NCBI RefSeq assembly: GCF_010365305.1
Contig: NZ_CP048279.1
Span: 1,798,001 to 1,862,000 of the forward strand
Length of the DNA stretch: 64,000 nt
Source of the DNA: Staphylococcus sp. MI 10-1553
Lineage (GTDB): Bacteria; Bacillota; Bacilli; Staphylococcales; Staphylococcaceae
Reading direction: 5' to 3'
Made by a program: the position numbers and the translations under genes. Each line of letters begins with the position of its first letter. Position 1 is the first letter of the stretch. Below, piece after piece: positions 26,346 to 38,089 of this stretch. The notes under the pieces were generated by a model. The model saw only the letters and a program-made list of their open reading frames with translations, was not told the DNA's origin and made no database searches.

Positions 26346-29300
26346 CTACATATCAAAGATTGACAACTGTGCTTTGTCTGGCATATTCGGTAATGAACCT
26401 AAATCATCCAGATATTCAATGATCTTTTGAGAGACGCCGGCCTTTTTGTTCAAATCTTCTTTCGATAAGAACGGCCCTTCTTCACGCGCTTCAACAATAC
26501 GTTTCGCTACGTTTTCACCGAGACCAGGAACAGCTACAAATGGCGGAATTAATGCGTCACCTTCTATAATGAATTCGTATGCCTGACTCTTCTCTAAGTT
26601 TACAGGTTGCATCCGATATCCACGATGCGCCATTTCGTTCATAATTTCTAATACGGTCAACACGTCTTTTTCTTTTTTACCTAAATCCATGTAACGCCCA
26701 TACATATCTTTAACAGTTTGACGTATACTGTCTTTGTCTTTTACCATCGTAATTAAATCAAAGTCTGATGCACGTACAGTAAAGTAACTTGCATAATAAT
26801 AAAGTGGATGATGGACTTTGAAATAAGCAATACGAACAGCCATTAACACATAAGCTGCGGCGTGGGCTTTCGGGAACATATATTTAATTTTTTTACATGA
26901 ATCCATATACCAATCTGGCACGTTATTTTCTTTCATCACTTGTTCGAATTCCTCTGTTAAGCCTTTACCTTTACGTACTGCTTCCATAATTTTAAAAGCG
27001 AGTGACGGTTCTAAACCAGCATACATCAAGTACACCATAATATCGTCACGACAACCGATACAGCTAGATAACGTACAAGTTCCACTACGAATCAATTCTT
27101 GTGCATTTCCAAGCCATACGTCGGTACCGTGTGAAAGCCCTGAAATTTGTACGAGCTCTGAAAATGTCGTTGGTTTCGTATCTTCTAACATTTGACGTAC
27201 GAAGCCTGTCCCAAATTCTGGCACACCGAACGTTCCGGTTTTTGCTAAAATTTCCTCTTCTGTCACACCGAGCGCTTCTGGAGAACTGAAAATCCCCATC
27301 GTCTGTTGATCATCAACAGGAATGGTTTTCGGATCGATACCTGACAAGTCTTGTAACATCCGAATCATCGTTGGGTCATCGTGCCCGAGAATATCGAGCT
27401 TCAAAACATTGTCATGAATCGAATGGAAGTCAAAGTGCGTCGTCATCCAACTTGAACTTTGATCATCTGCTGGATATTGAATCGGCGTAAAGTCAAAGAT
27501 GTCCATATAATCTGGAACAACGATAATCCCACCTGGGTGCTGACCTGTTGTTCGTTTGACGCCCGTACACCCTTTAACGAGACGATCCACTTCCGCACCA
27601 CGCTTATGAATGCCTTGATCATTTAAATACCCTTTCACAAAACCAAATGCCGTCTTTTCAGCGACTGTACCAATTGTTCCTGCACGATAAACATATTCCT
27701 CACCGAACAAGACTTTCGTGTAGTTATGGGCTTTCGGTTGATATTCACCACTGAAGTTCAAGTCGATATCGGGTACTTTATCCCCTTTAAAGCCTAAGAA
27801 CGTTTCGAACGGAATATCTTGTCCTTCTTTAATCATCTCAGTGCCGCATTCACACGTTTTATCAGGTAAGTCAAAGCCCGAACCGACCGAACCATCATCG
27901 AAAAACTCGCTCTTTTTACAACTTGGACAAATGTAATGCGGTGGCAGTGGGTTGACTTCTGTAATTTCAGTCATCGTCGCAACAAAGCTTGAACCGACCG
28001 AACCACGAGAACCCACTAAATAACCATCTTCTAACGATTTTTTAACGAGTCGTTGCGAAATCAAATAAATAACCGCAAATCCGTTACCGATAATACTTTC
28101 TAGCTCTTTTTCTAGACGGTCAATGACAATTTGCGGCAAGTCTTCACCGTACAACTCTTTCGCATGACGATAACTCATTTCACGAATTTCTTCATTTGCC
28201 CCGTCCATATTTGGCGTATACAGTTTATCTTTAATTGGAACGACCTTTTCAATGCGATCTGCCAACGCACGTGTATTTTCAACAACGATTTGATGCGCGC
28301 GTTCTTCCCCTAAGAAATGAAAAGCATCTAGCATTTCATCTGTCGTTCTAAAATGTGCTTCTGGTAACGTCGAACGGTTTAGCGGGTTGCCTGGTTGAGC
28401 TGCAATTAAAATGCGTCGTGCAATCGCATCATGTTCATGCAAATAGTGCGTATTTCCTGTCGCAATTACTGGAATTTGATTCGTTTCTCCCACTTTTAAA
28501 ATACGCTCATAAATCTCGACAAGCGTTTCATTGTCACGAATCAAGTCGCGGTCAAGTAAATCCTGATACAAAGCAGGCGGTTGCACTTCAATATAATCAT
28601 AATATTTCGCAATCCGTTCTACTTCAGATTGATCACGTTGCATGACGGCAGTAAACACTTCACCTTCATCACATGCAGTACCGACTAACAATCCTTCACG
28701 ATGTTCATCTAATAATGAACGTGGGATACGTGGTGTCCGGTAATAATATTGCACGAGTGACGCACTGACAATTTTGAACAAGTTTTTAAGACCTGTTTGA
28801 TTTTGCACGATTAATGTGACATGTTGTGGGCGCGCACGTTTATAAGCATCTTCATTCGATAATTTTTTGTTAATATCTTGATGGTTGTACACATCTAATG
28901 CTTTTAATTGCGCCAACATCTTCACAAAAATATAAGCTGTTGCCTCCGTATCATAAATCGCACGGTGATGTTGTGTGAGCTCAACGCCATATTTTTTAGC
29001 TAAAAAGTTCAAGCCATGTTTGCCGTAACTTGTGTTAATCGTACGTGACAATTCAAGTGTATCAATAACAGCATTTGTCGATGGGCCAAAACCGAGGCGT
29101 TCGTAACCTGTATCGATAAAGCCCATGTCGAACGATGCATTATGCGCAACGAAAATCGCGTCGCCTACCCATGTTTTAAATTCTGTAAGCACTTCTTCAA
29201 TTTCGGGGGCATCTTTTAACATATCATCTGTAATATGCGTTAGATTTTTAATCGTTTCAGTTAACTTTTCATGCGGATTACTAAAACGTTCAAATTTATC

Positions 29301-30653
29301 AATGATTTCGCCATTTTTCACTTTCACCGCTGCCAACTCGATAATTTTATCGTATTGATTGGATAATCCGGTTGTCTCGACGTCAAATACTACATATGTC
29401 GCATCTTGCAGCATGATATCAGACGGTTTGTACGCAATCGGCACACCATCATCAACGAGCATGCCTTCCATTCCGTAAATCATTTTAATGCCATGCTTTT
29501 CAGCTGCAGCATGCGCATCGGGATAAGCCTGTACGACGTTATGATCGGTCACCGCGATCGCATCGTGTCCCCATTGTGCAGCTTGTGCGACATAATCACC
29601 AATATGCGTCACACCATCCATTTGGCTCATTGTTGTATGCAAATGGAATTCCACCCGTTTTTCCGAAGCTTTATCCATTTTGGGTGTCCGTTTGATTGCT
29701 TCAATGTCAGACATCATCATCACGAGGTCGCGAATGAACATGTCTTCTTCAATACGACCTTGTGCACGCACCCATTGACCTTCTTTTAATGATTTGAAAT
29801 GGTCTAAGTCGTTTTTATTTTTACGCGTAAACATTTTAAGTACGAGTGAATCGGTATAGTCTGTCACTTTTAATTCGACGATGTGACGGCCACTTTTCAG
29901 TTCTTTTAAATTAATATCGAAAATGACACCTTCAATGGCCACTTTAAACTCTTCTTCAATAATCGATTCAATCGGTCGAACATTCTCAACTTGAATCGGC
30001 TTACCAATTTGACAACGTTCGACAGCTACATCATCGTCTTGTTGCGCACGTTGTTCTTTCATTTTTTCAATTTTAGCTGTCGCTTCACGGGCGCTTTGTT
30101 CGTCTTCTTCTTGAATGTGTGCTTCTAATGACGCTAAATCTTCATCGTGACCACTTTCGTCCGTTTCAAATACAACTTTTTGAATATTAAAACCACATCG
30201 TTGCATCGCGCGCACTAAGCTACCGTTGCACACTTTATTGAAATGGTCCCCTTCGATATCATTTTGGACGAGGATTTTAACCACATCGCCTGAGACAATC
30301 ATACGTTTCTGTTTTAATTGCCCTTTCACTTTAGGCGATAATTGCGTTTGTTCGATACAATCACCCAAATATTTCAGTAAATATTCATCTTGTTGTGATG
30401 CATCATTGACGGTAATTTGCCAATCAACATCTGCAATATGTTGGAAACTTTCTTTCATCGCATGCGTAAAGACTGCATAATCTTCATATTTTAACAATCG
30501 TGGCAACTGTATATGAAACGTCCACTTTCGAGATTTTTGGGATACATCTACACGTGTCAATTGGCCTTGATCAATGAATTCCTGATCAAAATGGTCTAAC
30601 ATATTCATTTGTTTGAGAAGAATCTTAAATTTTTCTTGATTCTGTAATGTCAA
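26346..30653 (-). CDS. polC: DNA polymerase III PolC-type, replicative
   Basis: About 1435 residues, the Gram-positive replicative polymerase with built-in proofreading. Order: N-terminal and OB domains (SLVLKMFTRKNKNDLDHF), PHP domain (EFHLHTTMSQMDG), an inserted DEDDh 3'-5' exonuclease (VVFDVETTGLSNQYDKIIELA), then the rest of PHP, the polymerase palm with VPDIDLNFSG, and a zinc-binding CPSCKK...CECG pair, ending QLSIFDM. I chose TTG at 30653 (MTLQNQEKFK) because AAGGTGG lies 8 nt upstream; the GTG at 30665 lies within that SD. The final QLSIFDM is a beta-clamp binding motif. Confidence 0.97.
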   Translation of the reverse strand: MTLQNQEKFKILLKQMNMLDHFDQEFIDQGQLTRVDVSQKSRKWTFHIQLPRLLKYEDYAVFTHAMKESFQHIADVDWQITVNDASQQDEYLLKYLGDCIEQTQLSPKVKGQLKQKRMIVSGDVVKILVQNDIEGDHFNKVCNGSLVRAMQRCGFNIQKVVFETDESGHDEDLASLEAHIQEEDEQSAREATAKIEKMKEQRAQQDDDVAVERCQIGKPIQVENVRPIESIIEEEFKVAIEGVIFDINLKELKSGRHIVELKVTDYTDSLVLKMFTRKNKNDLDHFKSLKEGQWVRAQGRIEEDMFIRDLVMMMSDIEAIKRTPKMDKASEKRVEFHLHTTMSQMDGVTHIGDYVAQAAQWGHDAIAVTDHNVVQAYPDAHAAAEKHGIKMIYGMEGMLVDDGVPIAYKPSDIMLQDATYVVFDVETTGLSNQYDKIIELAAVKVKNGEIIDKFERFSNPHEKLTETIKNLTHITDDMLKDAPEIEEVLTEFKTWVGDAIFVAHNASFDMGFIDTGYERLGFGPSTNAVIDTLELSRTINTSYGKHGLNFLAKKYGVELTQHHRAIYDTEATAYIFVKMLAQLKALDVYNHQDINKKLSNEDAYKRARPQHVTLIVQNQTGLKNLFKIVSASLVQYYYRTPRIPRSLLDEHREGLLVGTACDEGEVFTAVMQRDQSEVERIAKYYDYIEVQPPALYQDLLDRDLIRDNETLVEIYERILKVGETNQIPVIATGNTHYLHEHDAIARRILIAAQPGNPLNRSTLPEAHFRTTDEMLDAFHFLGEERAHQIVVENTRALADRIEKVVPIKDKLYTPNMDGANEEIREMSYRHAKELYGEDLPQIVIDRLEKELESIIGNGFAVIYLISQRLVKKSLEDGYLVGSRGSVGSSFVATMTEITEVNPLPPHYICPSCKKSEFFDDGSVGSGFDLPDKTCECGTEMIKEGQDIPFETFLGFKGDKVPDIDLNFSGEYQPKAHNYTKVLFGEEYVYRAGTIGTVAEKTAFGFVKGYLNDQGIHKRGAEVDRLVKGCTGVKRTTGQHPGGIIVVPDYMDIFDFTPIQYPADDQSSSWMTTHFDFHSIHDNVLKLDILGHDDPTMIRMLQDLSGIDPKTIPVDDQQTMGIFSSPEALGVTEEEILAKTGTFGVPEFGTGFVRQMLEDTKPTTFSELVQISGLSHGTDVWLGNAQELIRSGTCTLSSCIGCRDDIMVYLMYAGLEPSLAFKIMEAVRKGKGLTEEFEQVMKENNVPDWYMDSCKKIKYMFPKAHAAAYVLMAVRIAYFKVHHPLYYYASYFTVRASDFDLITMVKDKDSIRQTVKDMYGRYMDLGKKEKDVLTVLEIMNEMAHRGYRMQPVNLEKSQAYEFIIEGDALIPPFVAVPGLGENVAKRIVEAREEGPFLSKEDLNKKAGVSQKIIEYLDDLGSLPNMPDKAQLSIFDM

Positions 30654-30750
30654 TTTTCTAACCACCTTATTTGAATTGCCGTGTATGCGTTGGATACGAT
30701 AATGTTGAACACTTGTGAATGTTATTTTTTCACATTGATATCAAACCAAT

Positions 30751-30784
30751 AGAAAAGGCTGGACAAACTGAATGTCCCAGCCTC
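30751..30784 (-). terminator. Terminator between proS and polC
   Basis: On the minus strand GGCTGGGACA pairs with TGTCCAGCC (one bulge), followed by TTTTCTATT. It lies nearly 800 nt after the proS stop, just before polC. Confidence 0.75.
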
Positions 30785-31179
30785 TAAAATAAATTTGAGT
30801 CTTAAACCACACTAGGGCTGTTCGCGTTATTAAAAATTCAGCACTTCACCCTATAAACTTTTGATGGATAATCACAACTTTTCACGATTTCACGAACTGC
30901 CCAAGACGCCAAATTACTCATTTCACTCATCACATCTGTTAAAAGTTGTGAGATGAACACTTCTCCACAGTCATCAAGGTCTTAGCTGATTGATTTGTAA
31001 AACTTGGCGAGACTTTTGAGCCAATCTATAAATATCACAATAAGTCAAATGCTGTTAAACTCACTATGAAATTCAAAAAAACTCGAATTGTTTCTTCTCC
31101 AAAATTGTGAGAACTGACCGAGACTCCTGAGAGATGAATCAAAGGCTTAAATGTGGTTTCTGATTATTAACAGAGACTA
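30785..31179. other. Long non-coding gap, proS-polC
   Basis: No gene recognised. CACAACTTTT (about 30868) can pair with AAAAGTTGTG (about 30940). The part after about 31115 (GAGACTCCTGAGAGATGA) weakly resembles the sequence before the second dispersed-repeat copy. Confidence 0.5.
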
Positions 31180-31386
31180 CTGTTTAACGCAGTAGCTGTC
31201 TGACTTCTCAATGCTCGTGCTTTTGAGAAGTCTAGTCAGCCTTGCGGGGGCAGTACTACGAAATCTTTGTAACACATGAGATTTCTGTACTGCTCCCGAA
31301 AATCCAATTCGGCTTCAAAATAGTGGTTTCACTTAACAAGCCGAATTGAGTTGAGGCACCAGTCCCTAGGAAAGCGAGGGCAATCA
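31180..31386. repeat. Dispersed intergenic repeat, copy A
   Basis: Shares about 207 nt, roughly 80-85 percent by eye, with 51763-51970 in the same orientation. It can form three hairpins: GACTTCTCAA/TTGAGAAGTC, GCAGTAC..AAATCT/AGATTT..GTACTGC and CAATTCGGCTT/AAGCCGAATTG. No start codon with SD and no transposase. The rest to 31553 holds no gene. Confidence 0.85.
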
Positions 31387-31553
31387 AAAACACAAATTAT
31401 AGGGAGGGAGCAAGTTAAACAAAAATACTGCATCAATAGCATCAAAAATTTTTGTCTCCTATCTCCAACAATCAAAGCATTAAATTGTCATTCATCAAAT
31501 CTCAATCTGTTCAACGATTAATCGTATTATAACAAATTCAGCCGTTATTGCTA

Positions 31554-33257
31554 CTAAATTTGTTCGTATAATTTTTCAAGGTGTGCTACTAAATCATCCA
31601 CATGCACATCTTCGCTATCGCCTGTATCACGACGCTTCACTTCTACGATACCTTCTGCTGCATTTTTACCTACAACGACACGAACTGGAATACCGATTAG
31701 GTCTGCATCGTTAAATTTAACGCCTGCACGATCATTTCGATCATCATACAATACATCATAAGTACCTAATAATTGATCGTACAATTGATCTGCACATTCA
31801 CGTTGTTCGTCTTTTTTAGGGTTCACTGTAATTAAATGTACATCAAATGGCGTCACTGATTTCGGCCAAATCATACCGTTCTCATCATGGTGTTGTTCAA
31901 TAATCGCACTCAATGTTCTTGAAACACCAATACCGTAACAACCCATCGTTAAGTTTTGTTCACGCCCTTGTTGATTTAACACTGTTGCTTTCATCGCTTC
32001 AGAATATTTTTCACCGAGTACGAACACTTGACCAACTTCGATACCTTCCGCAAACTTCGCTGGACCAGAACCGTCTGCAAGTGGTTCACCTTCAAGAATG
32101 AAACGGAAATCACCATAACCTTCAATTTGGAAATCACGCTCAACATTTGCATTCACGTAATGGGAACCATCTTCATTTGCACCAATAGCTAAGTTGCGTA
32201 GTGATTGAACGAATTGGTCTGCATACACTTTGACATCTCGATCCGTCACAGGACCTAATGAACCTGGTGATGCACCTAATAAATTACGAATTTCATCATC
32301 CGTTGCCATAGTAACATCATCTGTTTTAAAGTAATCTTTAATTTTTACGTCATTCACTTCATGATGGCCGCGAACGAGTAATAAAATAAATTCACCGTCT
32401 ACTTTATAGACCATCGTTTTAATGATGCGATCTAAAGGTTGACCTAAAAAGTCAGCAAGTTCTTGTGCAGTTTTAACATTTGGCGTTTCCACTTTTTCTA
32501 ACGGTTGTAACGCTTCTTCAATATTTGCTGTTTCATAATATAGCACTTCTGCTTTTTCAATGTTCGCAGCATAATCACTGTTGTCGCTATATACAATCGT
32601 ATCTTCACCAATGGCACTTAATGCATGGAATTCATGAGTATGATTTCCACCAATGGCACCTGAATCTGCTACAACTGGACGCACATTTAAGCCGACACGT
32701 TTGAAAATTGTACTGTATGCATTGTACATATTTTGATACGTTTCCATCAATGATTCTTCATCTGTGTGGAATGAATACGCATCTTTCATAATGAATTCTC
32801 GCCCACGTAATAAACCGAAACGCGGACGCTTTTCATCACGGAATTTTGTTTGAATTTGGAACAACGTTAATGGAAGCTGCTTGTATGAACGTAATTCGTC
32901 GCGTACGAGTGATGTCACGACTTCTTCATGTGTTGGTCCTAATGCAAATTCACGTTGATTGCGATCACGTAAACGCATCAATTCCATACCGTATGCATCC
33001 CAACGTCCTGATTCTTTCCATAGTTCAGATTGTTGTAATACTGGCATCACAACTTCTACCGCATCAATACGTTCCATTTCTTGACGAATAATATCTGAAA
33101 TTTTATGGATGACACGTGTTGCTACTGGTAAATAGCTGTATACCCCCGCAGCATTTTGTTTAATTAATCCTGCCTTTAATAACAACTGATGACTTATCGC
33201 CTCAGCTTCAGCAGGTACTTCTCTCAATGTTGGAATAAAAACTTTTGATTGCTTCAT
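31554..33257 (-). CDS. proS: Prolyl-tRNA synthetase (bacterial type)
   Basis: 567 residues, class II synthetase. Motif 2 ([24 protein letters not shown] region near 140-160) and motif 3 ([14 protein letters not shown]) flank an inserted YbaK-type editing domain (about 230-390) that removes mischarged Ala. The C-terminal anticodon-binding domain ends EKLYEQI. It charges tRNA-Pro. Last gene of the uppS-cdsA-dxr-rseP-proS run, 24 nt after rseP. No T-box leader is seen before it. Confidence 0.97.
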   Translation of the reverse strand: MKQSKVFIPTLREVPAEAEAISHQLLLKAGLIKQNAAGVYSYLPVATRVIHKISDIIRQEMERIDAVEVVMPVLQQSELWKESGRWDAYGMELMRLRDRNQREFALGPTHEEVVTSLVRDELRSYKQLPLTLFQIQTKFRDEKRPRFGLLRGREFIMKDAYSFHTDEESLMETYQNMYNAYSTIFKRVGLNVRPVVADSGAIGGNHTHEFHALSAIGEDTIVYSDNSDYAANIEKAEVLYYETANIEEALQPLEKVETPNVKTAQELADFLGQPLDRIIKTMVYKVDGEFILLLVRGHHEVNDVKIKDYFKTDDVTMATDDEIRNLLGASPGSLGPVTDRDVKVYADQFVQSLRNLAIGANEDGSHYVNANVERDFQIEGYGDFRFILEGEPLADGSGPAKFAEGIEVGQVFVLGEKYSEAMKATVLNQQGREQNLTMGCYGIGVSRTLSAIIEQHHDENGMIWPKSVTPFDVHLITVNPKKDEQRECADQLYDQLLGTYDVLYDDRNDRAGVKFNDADLIGIPVRVVVGKNAAEGIVEVKRRDTGDSEDVHVDDLVAHLEKLYEQI

Positions 33258-33281
33258 CCTAAATTGTTCCTCCTTGTCCTA

Positions 33282-34562
33282 TCATAAGAAATAACGTTGT
33301 ATATCATTCCAAGTGACGAGCACCATGATGATTAATACAAAAATTGCACCCGCAGCAATAATAACTGTTTCTGCTTTTTTATTGGCAGGTTTTCTAAATA
33401 TTGCTTCATAAATGACGAATAAAATACGTCCGCCATCAAGTGCTGGAATTGGTAATAAATTCATAATCCCTAAGTTGACACTCAATACAGCTGTCCAACT
33501 AATTAAATTAATAATCCCTGTTTTGACTACCGTATCGACATTTTTATAGATACCTACTGGACCGTTTAACATATCAAAACTAAAGTCACCTGTGAAAATA
33601 CTGGCAATCATGCTTGCTACAGCAACGAAAATAATTTTACCGTATTCTATCGTCTGTTGGATACCGAATAGAAGTGGTTCAAACAGTGAACGTTCTCTTT
33701 CAGGCATAAAACCGAGTTGATAATTTGTTTGTTTACTCGTTTTTGTCGTTTGAACTTCTACTTTTTTCGGAGAGAATTCTTTTTCAATCGTTTTACCGTC
33801 TCGCTCAATGACAATCGTTGTCGGCTTGCCTTCTGTTGCTTCAAGTTGTTTTCTCAAATCATTAAAGCGATGAATCTCATGATTACCGATTTTTTTAATT
33901 TCATCACCTTTTTGCAACCCAATTTGTTGCGCTGGTGAATTTTCTCCTATTTGCGCAATTTTAGGCACAGGGGCACCTTGATAATACGTCAAACCGATGA
34001 TTAACACAAAAGCTAAAATAAAATTGAATAATGGACCGGCAAAAAGTGTTAAAAACTTTTGGTATGGTTTTTTATGTGTAAATTGACGATGGCGTGGCGC
34101 AATTTGAATTAAACTCCCATTTTGTACGAAAAATGCTTTTTCAGCAATGTTAAAACGATGGCGTGCTTCATCATCAGCAGTCACACCTTCAATATATAAG
34201 TCTTCTGTTAAGTCGACTTGTTTCACTTCTAGCGCTTCGATTTGTTGAAATTTATGTTGATCATCTAAAATGATGTGCGTCACTTCATTCACGTCATTTG
34301 TTTTGATTCTCACATGCATACCAGGTTGAACAGGTTGCTCTTCCATTCCGTCACCCGCCATACGTACATAGCCACCTACAGGCAATAAACGAATGGTATA
34401 GAGTGTTTCATCTTTTCGAAAACTAAAAATCTTTGGACCCATACCAATCGCAAACTCTGGACACATAATGCCCGCACGTTTCGCGAAATACATATGACCA
34501 AATTCATGTACAAATACGAGGACACCAAAGACAATAATAAATGCAATAAGGGTTATGAGCAC
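33282..34562 (-). CDS. rseP: Site-2 intramembrane metalloprotease RseP
   Basis: 426 residues. The zinc motif H19-E20-F-G-H23 is in the first TM helix; a PDZ domain lies at about 205-275 ([15 protein letters not shown]); the third metal ligand motif LDGGR is near residue 375. Four TM segments in total. It cleaves membrane-bound substrates such as anti-sigma factors and signal-peptide remnants; in staphylococci it also processes lipoprotein-derived peptides. It starts with GTG at 34562, with GAGGTG 9 nt upstream, 6 nt after dxr. Confidence 0.95.
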   Translation of the reverse strand: MLITLIAFIIVFGVLVFVHEFGHMYFAKRAGIMCPEFAIGMGPKIFSFRKDETLYTIRLLPVGGYVRMAGDGMEEQPVQPGMHVRIKTNDVNEVTHIILDDQHKFQQIEALEVKQVDLTEDLYIEGVTADDEARHRFNIAEKAFFVQNGSLIQIAPRHRQFTHKKPYQKFLTLFAGPLFNFILAFVLIIGLTYYQGAPVPKIAQIGENSPAQQIGLQKGDEIKKIGNHEIHRFNDLRKQLEATEGKPTTIVIERDGKTIEKEFSPKKVEVQTTKTSKQTNYQLGFMPERERSLFEPLLFGIQQTIEYGKIIFVAVASMIASIFTGDFSFDMLNGPVGIYKNVDTVVKTGIINLISWTAVLSVNLGIMNLLPIPALDGGRILFVIYEAIFRKPANKKAETVIIAAGAIFVLIIMVLVTWNDIQRYFL

Positions 34563-34568
34563 AGTTTC

Positions 34569-35699
34569 TTACACCTCATATTCTTTCGTTTTATAGTAAT
34601 GATCTAATTCTAAAATTTGTTCAAGTGTCGGATTTTGAATGACTTCATGTGCTGCCATTTCACGTTCAATCATTTTCTCAATATCTAAAAAGGCAATTTC
34701 ACAGTTTAAAAACTTAGCGACCGCCACTTCATTGACGGCATTTAAGACAACCGGCATCGTGCCACCGATACGCAATGCATCATACGCATATTGTAAACAG
34801 CGATAACGATCAAAGTCCATAGGTTTAAAGTTCAACTGCGCCACTTCTGCAAGGTTTAACGATGGCGCTTGATGCTCGATACGTTCAGGATATGTGAAAG
34901 CATATTGAATCGGCATGCGCATATCCGGTGTACCTAATTGCGCCATCACACTTGTATCGACAAATTCTACCATTGAATGAATAATGCTTTCTTTATGAAG
35001 AATGGTTTGAATTTGATCAATATCTAAGTCAAATAGCCATTTCGCTTCAATCACTTCGAAGCCTTTATTCATCATCGTTGCAGAATCGATCGTAATTTTA
35101 TGACCCATAGACCAGTTCGGATGATTTAATGCATCTTCTACCGTAACTGAAGCCAATTGATCACGTGTTAAGTCACGGAATGAACCACCACTTGCAGTAA
35201 TGACCACGTTTTTCACTTTACGCATATCTTCACCATTTAAACATTGAAAAATCGCAGCATGTTCTGAGTCGACTGGCAAAATATTGACCCCATGTTGACG
35301 TGCATGGGCCATCACCAATTCACCTGCAACGACTAACGTTTCTTTGTTGGCTAATGCGATATCTTTCCCTGCTTCAATTGCTTTCATCGTCGGTTCGAGC
35401 CCTACACTACCAAGCAATGAATTTAACACTAAATCATTTTTATCGTAAGTCGCAACTTCAATTAATCCCTCACGACCAATGACAATATGGCTGTGATAAG
35501 GTTTTAATTTTGCTACTGCACTTTCTTCCTGTACAGCAACAATCTCAGGATTAAATTTTTGTATCACTTCAATGGCAAAATCAATATTTTTTCCTACTGT
35601 GAACGCAATTAAATTAAAGTTTTCAGGATGACGTTCAATAACATCAATAGCTTGTTGGCCTATTGAACCTGACGCTCCTAAAATGGCGATATTTTTCAT
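34569..35699 (-). CDS. dxr: 1-deoxy-D-xylulose-5-phosphate reductoisomerase
   Basis: 376 residues. NADPH-binding GASGSIGQQ at 8-16, metal site DSEHAAIFQ and SDATM-like ATMMNKGFE are as in DXR. It makes MEP in the non-mevalonate isoprenoid route. Its presence is notable: S. aureus and most staphylococci of its group use mevalonate, whereas animal-associated species such as S. pseudintermedius are known to carry the MEP pathway, so this gene argues for that lineage. It lies between cdsA and rseP, the usual site in Bacillus. Confidence 0.95.
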   Translation of the reverse strand: MKNIAILGASGSIGQQAIDVIERHPENFNLIAFTVGKNIDFAIEVIQKFNPEIVAVQEESAVAKLKPYHSHIVIGREGLIEVATYDKNDLVLNSLLGSVGLEPTMKAIEAGKDIALANKETLVVAGELVMAHARQHGVNILPVDSEHAAIFQCLNGEDMRKVKNVVITASGGSFRDLTRDQLASVTVEDALNHPNWSMGHKITIDSATMMNKGFEVIEAKWLFDLDIDQIQTILHKESIIHSMVEFVDTSVMAQLGTPDMRMPIQYAFTYPERIEHQAPSLNLAEVAQLNFKPMDFDRYRCLQYAYDALRIGGTMPVVLNAVNEVAVAKFLNCEIAFLDIEKMIEREMAAHEVIQNPTLEQILELDHYYKTKEYEV

Positions 35700-35715
35700 T
35701 ATTTCTCACTTCTCT

Positions 35716-36498
35716 TTACATTTGAATTAAGAAAATATTCATTAATGGTAATACGAACATAAAGCTGTCAAAGCGGTCTAAAATCCCACCATGTCCTGGT
35801 AGTAAACGTCCCGAATCTTTGACACCAAAATGACGTTTAAACCCTGATTCTACTAAATCACCCAATTGTCCGAACATACTCAATACGACTGTGATGAATA
35901 AAAGTCCTACCACTGGATAATCAAAATCAACGAAAAACATAAATGCGATCGGCACAATTAAACTACAAATTAGCCCACCGATGAAACCTTCAATCGTTTT
36001 GTTCGGGCTAATCGTTGGCCATAATTTACGTTTTCCTAAAAGGCGTCCAAATATGTATGCCCCAGTATCTGTCAACCATACGATCAATAAACCAAATAAG
36101 ATAAACTCTAACCCTGCTTCTCGCGTAACATAAAAATACATAAAACCAATACCTACGTATGCGACAGACATCAAACAAAAAGCAGAGTCCATAAAGCTAA
36201 ATCTATTTTTTGACATCACGGTATAACTTAAAATAATAAAACTCATCGCAATCAGTGATTTTTGTTGCAACACGATAACCCAATCCCCAAAATCTTGCGG
36301 GAGCATCATGATGACTAATGCCAATGCACTCAAAAGACCAGGTATTGACAATAATTGGATTCTATTCATGTTTAAAAGTTCTTTTAACGCAATTAATGCA
36401 AGTAAAAATGTAAAATACATCCATGTTGATCCACCAATGAGCAAAATAGGTAAAAACACAATAAGTGCCACTATCGTTGTGATTGTTCTAACCTTCAT
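35716..36498 (-). CDS. cdsA: Phosphatidate cytidylyltransferase
   Basis: 260 residues with about seven TM segments and the C-terminal CDP-diglyceride signature [28 protein letters not shown] (given as two parts of the motif, near 215-240). It makes CDP-diacylglycerol, the substrate of PgsA elsewhere in this window. Confidence 0.96.
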   Translation of the reverse strand: MKVRTITTIVALIVFLPILLIGGSTWMYFTFLLALIALKELLNMNRIQLLSIPGLLSALALVIMMLPQDFGDWVIVLQQKSLIAMSFIILSYTVMSKNRFSFMDSAFCLMSVAYVGIGFMYFYVTREAGLEFILFGLLIVWLTDTGAYIFGRLLGKRKLWPTISPNKTIEGFIGGLICSLIVPIAFMFFVDFDYPVVGLLFITVVLSMFGQLGDLVESGFKRHFGVKDSGRLLPGHGGILDRFDSFMFVLPLMNIFLIQM

Positions 36499-36512
36499 CC
36501 CACTACTCCTAT

Positions 36513-37274
36513 CTACAATCCTCCAAATCTTCTTTGTCGCGATTGATATGTTTTAATACATGCTTTTAACTCTTCCTCATCAAAATCTGGCCACATTTTA
36601 GAATTAAAAATAAATTCACTGTAGGACAATTGCCAAATCAGAAAATTACTAATGCGTTGTTCCCCAGACGTACGAATCAATAATTCTGGATCAGGATAAT
36701 CACGAGTCATGAGATACTTTTGGAAATGTTGTTCTGTTAATGTATCAATATCTTGATCAGACGCATGACGCATCTCTTTCATCAATGTTTGAATACCGTG
36801 AACAATCTCTGCACGACCACCATAATTAATCGCAAATATTAAAGTCAATCCTGTATTGTCAGCTGTTTTAATTTTCGCTTCTTCAATCGCCTGAATCGTT
36901 TTTTCTGGCAATTCCTCAATAAAGCCAACCGTTTCGACTCTCACATTTTTCTCAATCAATTCTGGTAAAAACGTATTTAAAAAGTTAACAGGTAAACCCA
37001 TGATGTAATTGACTTCTTCATCCGGTCGCGACCAATTCTCCGTTGAAAAAGCATAAAGGGTCAAATACTTGATCCCTAAGTCACTTGCCGCACGCGTAAT
37101 CGTTTTGATCGTTTGCATGCCTTGATAATGCCCTTTAATTCTTGGCATTTTACGCTGTTTCGCCCAACGCCCATTGCCATCCATAATAATTGCAATGTGC
37201 TCAGGTATATTATGTAAATCGAGCGCTTCGATATGGTTTTGAGTGTCATTTTTTTTCTTAAATTTCTTAAACAT
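36513..37274 (-). CDS. uppS: Undecaprenyl diphosphate synthase
   Basis: 253 residues, cis-prenyltransferase. [11 protein letters not shown] (catalytic Asp32), the [13 protein letters not shown] loop and the C-terminal [11 protein letters not shown] motif are all present. It makes the C55 carrier used for peptidoglycan, teichoic acids and, if the YfhO proteins below act as expected, sugar carriers. GGAGG lies 6 nt before the ATG. First gene of its operon after the terminator at 37378-37413. Confidence 0.97.
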   Translation of the reverse strand: MFKKFKKKNDTQNHIEALDLHNIPEHIAIIMDGNGRWAKQRKMPRIKGHYQGMQTIKTITRAASDLGIKYLTLYAFSTENWSRPDEEVNYIMGLPVNFLNTFLPELIEKNVRVETVGFIEELPEKTIQAIEEAKIKTADNTGLTLIFAINYGGRAEIVHGIQTLMKEMRHASDQDIDTLTEQHFQKYLMTRDYPDPELLIRTSGEQRISNFLIWQLSYSEFIFNSKMWPDFDEEELKACIKTYQSRQRRFGGL

Positions 37275-37377
37275 GCGCGTTCCTCCGAGCCTATTTCGTC
37301 TCTTAAAATATTATAATCTCATAAGCGTACAATTATCTACCATTTTATCACACTCAATACCTGCATTGAATAAACAA

Positions 37378-37413
37378 AGAAAAAAACTGTACCAAAGTCG
37401 TATTCGGTACAGC
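37378..37413 (-). terminator. Terminator downstream of frr
   Basis: CTGTACC and GGTACAG form a perfect 7-bp stem around a 12-nt loop, followed on the minus strand by TTTTTTTC. It separates frr from uppS. Confidence 0.8.
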
Positions 37414-37517
37414 TTAAAAGTAGACAAACTTTTTCTACAGTCTTCCTATTAAATTGGACTGAGTTCACACACCTTAATTGAGTTTATACAACATCATAAG
37501 GTGGATGACAGCGCGAT

Positions 37518-38072
37518 TTAGACTGACATAATATCTTTTTCTTTGTCTGCCACTAACTGCTCGATTTCTTTGATAGAGCTATCAGTAATTTTTTGCACTT
37601 CGTCAGATCCATTACGTAACTCATCTTCAGAAATTTCGCCATCTTTTTCTTGTCTTTTTAATGTATCGTTCGCATCACGACGAATGTTACGGATAGAAAC
37701 TTTCGCATTTTCACCTGTTTTCTTCACTTCTTTAACAATCTCTTTACGACGTTCTTCAGTTAAAGCAGGCACCATAATACGAATGACATCACCGTCACTT
37801 GTTGGATTGACCCCTAAATTTGCTGCGATGATTGCTTTTTCAATGTCAGCCAAAGACGTTTTGTCATATGGAGATACAACGAGTAAACGTGCTTCAGGAA
37901 CGTTAATACTTGCAAGTTGTTGTACAGGTGTAGGCGCACCATAGTAATCGACTTGAACACCCGCAAGTAAGTTTGAGTTCGCACGACCCGCATTGATTTG
38001 AGCTAATTCACGAGATAAATTCTCAGTTGACTTTTTCATACGCGTTTTTGCATCTTGAATAATTTCTTTCAT
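37518..38072 (-). CDS. frr: Ribosome recycling factor
   Basis: 184 residues, the usual RRF length, with the three-helix-bundle ends ([30 protein letters not shown]) and the central [12 protein letters not shown]. With EF-G it splits post-termination ribosomes. It is 17 nt after pyrH. Confidence 0.97.
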   Translation of the reverse strand: MKEIIQDAKTRMKKSTENLSRELAQINAGRANSNLLAGVQVDYYGAPTPVQQLASINVPEARLLVVSPYDKTSLADIEKAIIAANLGVNPTSDGDVIRIMVPALTEERRKEIVKEVKKTGENAKVSIRNIRRDANDTLKRQEKDGEISEDELRNGSDEVQKITDSSIKEIEQLVADKEKDIMSV

Positions 38073-38089
38073 TGTTTCGCACCTCTATA

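Noticed and set aside
30666..33300. T-box or amino-acid riboswitch for proS
   Set aside because: No T-box sequence or specifier-loop pattern; proS follows rseP by 24 nt.
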